64,000 bases of DNA from Hypericibacter adhaerens (GTDB taxonomy: Bacteria > Pseudomonadota > Alphaproteobacteria > Dongiales > Dongiaceae): contig NZ_CP042582.1 of assembly GCF_008728835.1 (NCBI RefSeq), positions 4,576,217 to 4,640,216 of the forward strand, in the 5' to 3' direction. The notes beneath the pieces were generated by a model that had not been told where the DNA came from, made no database searches, and saw only the letters and a program-made list of their open reading frames with translations. Below, piece after piece: positions 57,165 to 64,000 of the stretch. Within the stretch, counting starts at the first letter, position 1; each line of letters starts with the position of its first letter. A program made the translations under genes and the position numbers.

Positions 57165-58370
57165 CTAACGCTTCGAGACCAGCCGCTTCACCACCTTGCG
57201 CGCGGCCGCCTCGCCTTCGCGAACCCAGACCTCGTAGAACGGGATCTGGCCGAGCTGCGACCAGACATAGTTCTTGAGCTGGTTGAAGGGCCGGCCGTTC
57301 AGGTCGCGGCCCGACAGGTCGTAATCCTCGGCCGCGATCTGCTTCAGAAGCGGGTAGGTGTAGAGATGGGCGGCGCCCATGGTGTAGGGCCAGTTCATGT
57401 CGGCGAGGTGCGTGACCCACTGCTCGCCCGTGACCGGCGGCAGCACGAGATCCTTGCCCTTCTTCTCCAGGAGCCCGTACTCGACCGGATCGACCTGCGC
57501 CATCAAGGCGGCGGCCTTGATGAAATGGGCGACGCGCTCGAGCCCGACCCAGTTGCAGATCACCTTCTTGCCGTCCATCGAGGCGCCGAGCGCCGAGAGC
57601 TGGTGAGCCGCCGCCATGGCCAGCACGATGCGGGAATCGAAGCGACGGTGCATCAGCTCCGCCGTGACATAGATGCAGTGCGCATGCCAGGTGTCGTCAT
57701 AGACGGTGCGCGGCTCCTCGAGCCAGGAACCGTCCGCGAGCCACTGATAGAGCCAGACCTTGGGGTATTCATGGACGCAGAGTGCCGCCGCCGGCAGGTC
57801 GCGGTTGAGCGGCAGGCCCAGCGCCTGGCGATAATGGTGGGTGTAGGAATCCGCCATGCGGATGTTGTAGGCGACCGTCATGGCGAGCCCGCCCGGATGG
57901 GCGTTGTAGAAGTCGTTGTGGCTCGAGGGTGCCGTCAGATAGGTCTGCGGCGTCAGATGGCCCTGCGGCCAGACCTCGTCCGGATGATCCTCCTTGTTGA
58001 AGAATCCGAGCCGGACCATCTCCTTGAAGAGCTTCTTGCGGTCGTCGTCGCGAGGATACATCTCGAGGAAGGTGACCCGGGGGGCCGCGACGCATTCGGT
58101 CATGAGACGGCGATAGCCCACATCCTCGAGGCTCGAGGCCACCGCCAGCAGCTCGTTATAGGCGCTGGTCACCGGCCGCGAGGCCCTGGCCATGTCCTCC
58201 GGCGTCATGGCGATGACGGCCTCGAGGCTGCGCGCGGGCGAGAGATCGAGATCCTTCGAGAAGGCGCCGTAATCGAACTTGCCGGGCAGCTTCTTGGCCG
58301 GTCCCCCCTGCACCGCAGGCGCGTGGTGAACATGGCCATGTCCATGCTGATGCTTGTGCCCCTTCGCCAT
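57165..58370 (-). CDS. HD-domain-like protein of unknown function with His-rich N-terminus
   Basis: A 401-residue soluble protein whose family I cannot name. Residues 1-20 are a His-rich metal-binding-like tail (KGHKHQHGHGHVHH). The central part resembles an HD hydrolase: HNDFYNAHPGGLAMTVAYNI, then ALCVHEYPKVWLYQW where HD would be (His-Glu instead of His-Asp), and DDTWHAHCIYVTAELMHRRF with further His residues. C-terminal KNYVWSQLGQIPFYEVWVR looks conserved. AGGAGG is present before the ATG. It lies between the importer ATPase (46 bases) and the malic enzyme (16 bases). HD activity is inference only. Confidence 0.8.
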   Translation of the reverse strand: MAKGHKHQHGHGHVHHAPAVQGGPAKKLPGKFDYGAFSKDLDLSPARSLEAVIAMTPEDMARASRPVTSAYNELLAVASSLEDVGYRRLMTECVAAPRVTFLEMYPRDDDRKKLFKEMVRLGFFNKEDHPDEVWPQGHLTPQTYLTAPSSHNDFYNAHPGGLAMTVAYNIRMADSYTHHYRQALGLPLNRDLPAAALCVHEYPKVWLYQWLADGSWLEEPRTVYDDTWHAHCIYVTAELMHRRFDSRIVLAMAAAHQLSALGASMDGKKVICNWVGLERVAHFIKAAALMAQVDPVEYGLLEKKGKDLVLPPVTGEQWVTHLADMNWPYTMGAAHLYTYPLLKQIAAEDYDLSGRDLNGRPFNQLKNYVWSQLGQIPFYEVWVREGEAAARKVVKRLVSKR

Positions 58371-58416
58371 GATGGCCTCCTGTTGCCTGTCCTTTGGGTT
58401 CTTGCCCGTTCCGGCT

Positions 58417-59502
58417 TCAGCGCAGGAACTGGTCTGTCTCGCGATTGAGCAGATGATGCGGCTTGGGCGTGAAGCCGAGCCAGGCCCGCCCCTCGCCCTT
58501 CACGGCATGATCGTCGGCGATGACCGCCTTCAGCGCCGTGGAGCCCAGCCGCAGATCGAGGATGGTCTTGGGGCCCAGATGCTCGGCCCAGACGATCTCG
58601 GCCGGAAAAGGCGTGTCGCGGCTCTCTGCCGGCGCGACGCGGATCTCCTCGGCCCGCAAGCCCAGCCCCACCTGGCGCGGCAGGGTCGTGATCGCCGGGT
58701 CGAGGTTCCGCAACGGGACCCGGAAGCCGGCGCCGGCGAGGATCGGCGCGCCGCCCTCGCTCGTGACCTCGGCATCGAGGATGTTCATCGGCGGCGTGCC
58801 GATGAAGCGTGCCACGAAGCGGTTGGCGGGCCGGTCATAGATCTCCTGCGGCCGGCCGATCTGCTGGATGCGGCCTTCGTTCAGCACCACGATCCGGTCC
58901 GAGAGGCTCATCGCCTCGATCTGGTCGTGCGTGACATAGAGGATGGTCTGGCGGCGCTCGCGATGCAGCTTCTTGAACTCGATCCGGAGCGCGATGCGGA
59001 TGCGGGCGTCGAGATTGGAGAGCGGCTCGTCGAGCAGCAGCAGGTCGCTCGGCCGGATGATGGCTCGCCCGATCGCCACGCGCTGCTGTTCGCCGCCGGA
59101 GAAGGTGCGGGGATAGCGGTTCAGCACATGGCCGATCCTGAGCAGCTCGGCCGTCTGGCGCACCCGCGCCTCGACCGAAGCTCCCGTCTCCCCCGCCGCG
59201 GTCAGCGGGAAAGCGATGTTCTCGAAGCCCGTCATAGTGGGGAACAGCGCGATGTTCTGGAACAGCAGGCTCACGCCGCGATCCTTGGGCGCCACGTCGG
59301 CGAGATCGCGGCCCTTGGCCAGGATGCGGCCTCGGTCCGGCCGGATCAGGCCGGCGATGGTCTTGAGCAGGGTCGATTTGCCGGCATTGGTGGGGCCCAC
59401 CACGCAGAGGAACTCGCCTTCCGCGACCTCGAACCCGATATCGGCCAGCGCCGTCACCTTGTCGAAACGCTTGGTCAGGCCCTGGATCTGGAGCGCGCTC
59501 AT
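58417..59502 (-). CDS. CUT1 ABC importer ATPase, second subunit
   Basis: A 361-residue UgpC/MalK-type ATPase: Walker A VGPTNAGKST, Q-loop LFQNIALFPTM, signature FSGGEQQRVAIGRAI, Walker B LLLLDEPLSNLD, H-loop YVTHDQIEAM, and C-terminal regulatory domain. Its ATG overlaps the previous ATPase by four bases. The GPT Walker A form also occurs in GlpS. Paired with the 59499-60581 product, whose signature is lost, it should give a one-active-site heterodimer. Confidence 0.9.
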   Translation of the reverse strand: MSALQIQGLTKRFDKVTALADIGFEVAEGEFLCVVGPTNAGKSTLLKTIAGLIRPDRGRILAKGRDLADVAPKDRGVSLLFQNIALFPTMTGFENIAFPLTAAGETGASVEARVRQTAELLRIGHVLNRYPRTFSGGEQQRVAIGRAIIRPSDLLLLDEPLSNLDARIRIALRIEFKKLHRERRQTILYVTHDQIEAMSLSDRIVVLNEGRIQQIGRPQEIYDRPANRFVARFIGTPPMNILDAEVTSEGGAPILAGAGFRVPLRNLDPAITTLPRQVGLGLRAEEIRVAPAESRDTPFPAEIVWAEHLGPKTILDLRLGSTALKAVIADDHAVKGEGRAWLGFTPKPHHLLNRETDQFLR

Positions 59503-60581
59503 GCCGCCACCCCGAAGGATTCGATCGGCAGGACGGCGTCGCTGCCGGCATCGATCAGGAGGGCGCGCCTCAGATCGAACTGCAGCGAGACACGGTCGCC
59601 TTCGCGCGCCTGGCCGGTCGGCGTGACGATCTGGAGGAGCTGCCCGCCATACTCGACATGCAGCACCTCTTCGGCGCCCAGCGTCTCGAGAAAGCGGACG
59701 GGAAAACTGCCGCCCGTTCCGATGCGGATGTCGTGCGGCCGGATGCCGAGCCAGTGCCGGCCGGCCGGCGCGGAACCACGGCCCAGCACGAGCCCGCGAT
59801 GGCCGGCGGTGGTGACGGCGACCTGACCGCCGCCGGTCTGGACCTCGCAGGCGATCAGGTTGATCGGAGGGTCACCGATGAACTCGGCGACGAAGCGGTT
59901 GCGCGGCCGACGATAAATCTCCTCCGGCGTGCCGATCTGCTGCAGTTCGCCCATGCTCATGACCGCGATCCGGTCGGACATGCTCATCGCCTCGACCTGG
60001 TCGTGCGTCACATAGAGCACGGTCTGCTGCAGTTGCTTCTGGATCAGCTTCATCTCGCCGCGCAGGCTGGCCCGCAGCGCCGCGTCGAGATTGGACATGG
60101 GCTCGTCGAGCAGGACGAGCTGCGGCTCGGTCACCAGCACCCGCCCGATCGCGACCCGCTGCATCTCGCTCATGTTGAGCCGGTCGCCGCGCCGGTCGAG
60201 CAGGTTCGTCAGGTCGAGCCGCTCGGCGATGGCCTGGACGGCCTTCGCGCGTTCGGCCCGCCCCACGCCCTTGGCCTCGAGCCCGAAGGCCAGGTTCGCG
60301 CGCACGCTGAGCTTGCTGAAGACCGCATAGTCCTGGAACACGAGGCCGATGCGCCGGCGCTGCGGCGGCAGCCCCTCGACCGACTGTCCGTCCACCAGGA
60401 TCGAGCCCGCGGTCGGGGTCTCGAAGCCGGCCACCATGGCGAGCGTCGTCGATTTGCCGCAGCCGGAGGGGCCCAGCAGCGACACGAACTCGCCCTTCTC
60501 CAGCGAAAGCGACAGCTTCTTGACCGCGACGGTCTCGTCGAAGCGCTTCTCCAGATCGCGCAGCTCGAGCTTCGCCGTCAT
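59499..60581 (-). CDS. CUT1 ABC importer ATPase, first subunit (degenerate signature)
   Basis: A 360-residue ATPase with intact Walker A (LGPSGCGKST), Q-loop VFQDYAVFSKL, Walker B LVLLDEPMSNLD and H-loop YVTHDQVEAM, but LNMSEMQRVAIGRVL at the signature position, lacking LSGGQ. The TOBE-like domain ends ..IESFGVAA. The ATG at 60581 lies seven bases after the permease stop. Two different ATPases for one importer parallels glpS-glpT. Confidence 0.9.
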   Translation of the reverse strand: MTAKLELRDLEKRFDETVAVKKLSLSLEKGEFVSLLGPSGCGKSTTLAMVAGFETPTAGSILVDGQSVEGLPPQRRRIGLVFQDYAVFSKLSVRANLAFGLEAKGVGRAERAKAVQAIAERLDLTNLLDRRGDRLNMSEMQRVAIGRVLVTEPQLVLLDEPMSNLDAALRASLRGEMKLIQKQLQQTVLYVTHDQVEAMSMSDRIAVMSMGELQQIGTPEEIYRRPRNRFVAEFIGDPPINLIACEVQTGGGQVAVTTAGHRGLVLGRGSAPAGRHWLGIRPHDIRIGTGGSFPVRFLETLGAEEVLHVEYGGQLLQIVTPTGQAREGDRVSLQFDLRRALLIDAGSDAVLPIESFGVAA

Positions 60582-60588
60582 GGCACCC

Positions 60589-61494
60589 TCACCGCTTGAC
60601 CGCGCCAAAGGAGAGGCCGCGCACGAGCTGGCTCTGGATCAGGTAGCCGAAGACGATCACCGGCAGGGTCGAGATCGTGCCCATGGCGGCCTGCACGCCA
60701 TAGAGCTTGCCGGAGCTGGCCGAGACATAGTTCGCCACCTGGACCGTGACGGTGACGATATGGCCCTGGGTGAGCGTGAGGGCGAACAGGAACTCCGACC
60801 AGTTGAGGATGAAGATGAAGAGGGCCGTGGCGAGGATGCCGCCCTTGACCAGCGGCAGGGTCACGGTAAGGAAGGCGCGCAGAGGGCCCATGCCATAGAG
60901 CATGGCCGCGCCCTCGATCTCGACCGGCACCTCGTCGATGAAGCTGCGGATCATCCAGACGGAGAACGGCAGGGTGAAGGCCGTATAGGCGATGATGAGG
61001 CCCGGGAAGGTGTCGGAGAGCCGCAGGAAGGAGAACACCACCACCATCGGCACCACCACCGCGATCGGCGGGAACATGCGGATGGTCAGGAACTGGAAGG
61101 GGTAGTTGTCGCCGCCGGTGCGGTAGCGCGAGATCGAGTAGGCCGCCAGCGTGCCGAAGAGCACGGAGAGGATCGTGGCCGAGACCGAGATGATCGCGGA
61201 ATCGCCGAAGGCCTTCCAGGCGCTGGTCGAGACCTTGTAGTCGAGCGAGCCCGCCTCGCTGGCCGCGAAGGCGCGCGCGGCCTCGGGCGCGAACACGATG
61301 CGGTAGTTCTGGAGCGTGGGCCGCTCCGTGACCCAGACCGGCGGATAGGCGGCCCATTCGTCCTGCGGCTTGAGCGAGGTCGAAACCAGCCAGAAGATCG
61401 GGAAGAAGCTGATCACCATGGCGAGCGCCACGGCGATCCGGCGCAGGGCCTTCCCGCCCCGGGATTCCTTGCCGACCATCGCCGCCCTAGCCAT
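60589..61494 (-). CDS. CUT1 ABC importer permease (MalG-like)
   Basis: A 301-residue permease with six membrane segments; first VALAMVISFFPIFWLVSTSL, then a periplasmic loop to about residue 95, and EAA loop EGAAMLYGMGPLRAFLTVTL. Its first codons overlap the end of the partner permease by eight bases. Together they form the channel of the importer that ends with the binding protein at 62486-63970. Confidence 0.92.
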   Translation of the reverse strand: MARAAMVGKESRGGKALRRIAVALAMVISFFPIFWLVSTSLKPQDEWAAYPPVWVTERPTLQNYRIVFAPEAARAFAASEAGSLDYKVSTSAWKAFGDSAIISVSATILSVLFGTLAAYSISRYRTGGDNYPFQFLTIRMFPPIAVVVPMVVVFSFLRLSDTFPGLIIAYTAFTLPFSVWMIRSFIDEVPVEIEGAAMLYGMGPLRAFLTVTLPLVKGGILATALFIFILNWSEFLFALTLTQGHIVTVTVQVANYVSASSGKLYGVQAAMGTISTLPVIVFGYLIQSQLVRGLSFGAVKR

Positions 61495-62413
61495 GGTGCT
61501 GCTTCAGGGGCCGGGCCAGCGCCAGGCAGATGGAGACGACCAGAACCAGCACGACCAGCGCCGCGGCGGCGATATAGCCGATGCGGAAATAGACGAAGGC
61601 GCCGTTATACATGTACATCGAGATGGTCTCGGTCGAGGCGCCGGGCCCGCCGCGCGTGAGGATGTAGATGGCGTCGAAGATCTTAAAGGTCTCGATGCTG
61701 CGGATGAGGAGCGCCACCAGGATCACCGGCGTCAGGAGCGGCAGCATGATGCGGAAGAAGATCCGCACCTGCGAGGCGCCGAGCGCCTGGGCGGCGCGGA
61801 TCTGGTTCTGCGGCAGGTTCATGAGGCCCGTCAGCAGCAGCAGGAACATGAGCGGCGTCCATTGCCAGACCTCGCAGGCGACGATCGGCGCCAGCGCCCA
61901 GTCCGGGTCGGAGAGCCAAGAAAACTGGAAGTTCATGCCGGTGACGAACCCGATCAGGTGATTGATCGGCCCGCGATCGTTGAACAGCATGAAGAAGGCG
62001 TTGGCCGCGTCGACCGGCACGATCATCATCGGCAGGATCAGCACGCTGACGGCGAGCTTGCGCCAGGGCCATTCGTCGAGGAACAGCAGCGCCAGCCCCA
62101 GCGCGATGACGAGCTCGAATCCGACCGCAACCGCCACCACCAGCGCGGTGCGCCAGAGCGAGTTGATGAAGCGCGTGTCGAACCAGAGATCGTTGAAGTT
62201 CCAGAACCAGGAGAACTCGGCATCGTACCAGGCCGTGCCCTGGGTGGGCTGCCAGTCGGTCAGGCTGAGCCAGATCGCGATCAGGGTCGGCGCCAGCACC
62301 ACGGCCAGCATGGTGAGCTGCGCCGGCAGCACGAGCGCGACGTTGAAGGGAAGCAGGCGCCGCGTCCGACCCGTCGGCGCTGTCGTCGCTGGATCAACGG
62401 TCTGAGAGGTCAT
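61487..62413 (-). CDS. CUT1 ABC importer permease (MalF-like)
   Basis: A 308-residue permease with six membrane segments (VALVLPAQLTMLAVVLAPTL, VAVGFELVIALGLALLFLDE) and EAA loop RAAQALGASQVRIFFRIMLP. TRGGPGASTETISMYMY is the usual conserved stretch before the last segments. It begins 72 bases after the binding-protein gene, beyond a hairpin. Confidence 0.92.
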   Translation of the reverse strand: MTSQTVDPATTAPTGRTRRLLPFNVALVLPAQLTMLAVVLAPTLIAIWLSLTDWQPTQGTAWYDAEFSWFWNFNDLWFDTRFINSLWRTALVVAVAVGFELVIALGLALLFLDEWPWRKLAVSVLILPMMIVPVDAANAFFMLFNDRGPINHLIGFVTGMNFQFSWLSDPDWALAPIVACEVWQWTPLMFLLLLTGLMNLPQNQIRAAQALGASQVRIFFRIMLPLLTPVILVALLIRSIETFKIFDAIYILTRGGPGASTETISMYMYNGAFVYFRIGYIAAAALVVLVLVVSICLALARPLKQHHG

Positions 62414-62435
62414 GGTCCGGTCAGTCTAGGAGGAA

Positions 62436-62465
62436 CCGGCGGGCGGGAACATCCCCGCCCGCCGG
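62436..62465 (-). terminator. Hairpin between binding-protein and permease genes
   Basis: CCGGCGGGCGGG and its exact complement (12 bp) enclose six bases. No T-run follows. As at 6413-6447 it probably protects the binding-protein message or attenuates permease expression. Confidence 0.7.
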
Positions 62466-62485
62466 CACCATAGGCCTCGTCCAGG

Positions 62486-63970
62486 TCAGGTCAGCTCGTC
62501 GCGGATGCTCCGGGGATAGAGGGACTTCAGGAACTTCCACTGCTCCTGCTGGCCCTTCTTGCCCGCGCGCCGCGTGATGCGGTTCCAGGTGTTGGCGACG
62601 TCGTCGAGCGCCTCCTTCGGCTTCTGCTTGCCGACATCGACATCCTGGATGGCGACCCGGAGCGCGTCGAAATACTCGCCCTGACCCTTGAGATAGAGGT
62701 CCGGGATGCTGCCCCGCATCGAGGCCTCGTGCACCACCAGGAACGCCTCCGAGTAGGACTTGATGATATCCGGGTCCTTGTAATGCTCGGAGCGGAAGGG
62801 ATCGAAATAGCCGTCCGGATCGCGCACGGCCACGGTCGATTCCTTCGGGCTGGTGGCGAAGAGCGTGAAGAGATAGGCGATCTCCGGCTCCTTCGACACG
62901 CTGGAGACGACATAGTTCCAGCCCCAGTTGAAGTAGGGCGTCTTGAGCAGCTTGCCCTTGACGTTGCCGCCCGGCGTGAAGCCGAAGGCGAGCTTGCCTT
63001 TCACGCTCGACTTGTCGCTGTTGAGGTATTTCTGCGTGCCGCCCCAGCCGATATTGGCGTAGCTGTCGCCCTTGCCATAGGCCTCGAAATTCTCGAACAG
63101 GCCGTTGGTGCGGGCACCGGGGTAGAGATACTGCGAGGCCGCGACCAGCTCTTCCAGCGCCTTCACGCCCGCCTCGTTGTTGATCTGCGGGTTGAGGTCG
63201 TTGTCGAAGGGGTAGAAGCCCTTGGCATGGAAGCGCACCCACCATTCCCAGGCGATGAAATACTGGGTGCGGAACAAGGCGCCGCCATACTGGCCCTTGT
63301 CCGGGCGGTGGAAATGCTTGAGCTGGGCGTCGAGCTCTTCCCAGGTGTCCGGCACCTTGAGGGCATAGCCGTTCGCGTCGGCGAAGGCCTTCTGCTCCTC
63401 GGGATTGTCCAGCCACTCCTTGAGATAGAACATCACATAGGTGTCGCCGTCGGTCTGGTAGCCGTAGAAGCTGTCCTTGTAGAAATCGCCGATCGAATAG
63501 AGCGTGTCGGCCTGGAAGCCGTCGGGCTGGTATTTCGCGGCATATTTGTCGAGATTGACCAGGATGCCCGACTCGACCAGGTCCGGAATCCCGAAGGTGG
63601 CCGGCAGGGCGATGTCGAAGGCGCCGGTCTTGGCCACCGCCTCCAGCAGCATCTTCTGGTTGATCTCGCCCAGCGGCACCTCGATATACTCGACCTTGAT
63701 GCCGGTCTGGGCCGTCCAGACCTCGGCCACCGGCTTCACGTTGCCGAGCGAGCCGGAGGGCTCGAGGATCTTGAGCGTGATGTCCCGGCCGGCCGCGAGT
63801 TTCTTGGCGGCGGCGGCCGCATCGGTATCGACCGTGTCCAGCGCCAACGCCGCCTGCGCGGACCGCGGACGCATCACATAGCTCGGCAGCAATGCCGAAC
63901 CGGCAACGGCGGCCGCTCCTTGCAGGAAACGACGCCGGGTTGATGAAAGCTCTGTCAATTTCTTACGCAT
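62486..63970 (-). CDS. CUT1 ABC importer substrate-binding protein, Tat-type signal
   Basis: A 494-residue precursor. The leader STRRRFLQGAAAVAGSALLP has the twin-arginine pattern, with cleavage likely after SAQA. The mature protein is an SBP_bac_1 type: ITLKILEPSGSLGNVKPVAE, GIKVEYIEVPLGEINQKML, FDIALPATFGIPDLVESGIL, EWWVRFHAKGFYPFDNDLNP. It is the first gene of the operon that also encodes two permeases, two ATPases, the HD-like protein and malic enzyme. Ligand not known; polyols, sugars or glycerol-like compounds are suggested by its similarity in plan to the glp importer. Confidence 0.9.
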   Translation of the reverse strand: MRKKLTELSSTRRRFLQGAAAVAGSALLPSYVMRPRSAQAALALDTVDTDAAAAAKKLAAGRDITLKILEPSGSLGNVKPVAEVWTAQTGIKVEYIEVPLGEINQKMLLEAVAKTGAFDIALPATFGIPDLVESGILVNLDKYAAKYQPDGFQADTLYSIGDFYKDSFYGYQTDGDTYVMFYLKEWLDNPEEQKAFADANGYALKVPDTWEELDAQLKHFHRPDKGQYGGALFRTQYFIAWEWWVRFHAKGFYPFDNDLNPQINNEAGVKALEELVAASQYLYPGARTNGLFENFEAYGKGDSYANIGWGGTQKYLNSDKSSVKGKLAFGFTPGGNVKGKLLKTPYFNWGWNYVVSSVSKEPEIAYLFTLFATSPKESTVAVRDPDGYFDPFRSEHYKDPDIIKSYSEAFLVVHEASMRGSIPDLYLKGQGEYFDALRVAIQDVDVGKQKPKEALDDVANTWNRITRRAGKKGQQEQWKFLKSLYPRSIRDELT

Positions 63971-64000
63971 CTTGCTCCCTCGCTTGTTCCGCTATCCCTG

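Overview
The window looks like chromosome from a high-GC alphaproteobacterium, probably Rhodospirillales-like. The reasons are uniformly GC-rich coding, an alphaproteobacterial glpD-S-T-P-Q-U-V operon, many ABC importers, and intergenic palindromes of the TCATCCCCGC...GCGGGGATGA kind. I cannot name the genus. I found no rRNA, tRNA, CRISPR array, insertion sequence or prophage. About 45 protein genes are supported.

Layout. (1) 1-10893, minus strand: a sugar-type catabolic cluster with two SMP-30 lactonase paralogues, a LacI regulator, a periplasmic binding protein, a fused double-NBD ATPase, a fused double permease, an SDR dehydrogenase, a carnitine/L-gulonate-3-dehydrogenase-type enzyme and a beta-keto acid cleavage enzyme (BKACE, cut by the window edge). 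A second double permease (11058-12962) faces away on the plus strand with no ATPase beside it. (2) 13006-28492: a FadR-type GntR regulator diverges from a long plus-strand gene run. The run holds an FAA-hydrolase family enzyme, an alpha/beta hydrolase, an amidohydrolase, a complete branched-chain-type ABC importer, a TIM-barrel protein, a flotillin and two SRPBCC proteins. The importer's LivF subunit is fused to a Tm-1-like UPF0261 domain, and one SRPBCC protein is fused to a quinone oxidoreductase. This is the most unusual part of the window. (3) 28497-30410: a lower-GC patch with a TacA/TacT toxin-antitoxin pair and a 324-residue protein of unknown family. (4) 30683-37425: a GST, then a minus-strand operon (Rieske oxygenase, GMC oxidoreductase, class II aldolase-like protein, SDR) divergent from a DJ-1/AraC regulator, resembling quaternary-amine catabolism. 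(5) 37579-48099: glycerol uptake and catabolism (glpK, glpV, glpU, glpQ, glpP, glpT, glpS, glpD, glpR), with a repeated AAAAACGAAC box upstream of glpR and glpD. (6) 48155-55594: an ABC_membrane_2 exporter-like protein, a serine hydrolase, an HxlR regulator, a berberine-bridge-type FAD oxidase, an SDR and an iron/manganese superoxide dismutase. (7) 55868-63970, minus strand: a CUT1 importer with two different ATPases, followed closely by an HD-like protein with a His-rich N-terminus and a malic enzyme.

Three importers (2708-7599, 39324-45506, 58417-63970) share a theme: each nucleotide-binding pair keeps one complete ATP site and has one degenerate site. Several families of intergenic inverted repeats sit at gene ends and probably act as terminators or mRNA stabilisers. 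Gene-family calls rest on motif recognition by eye; substrates of the transporters and catabolic enzymes other than glycerol are inference.
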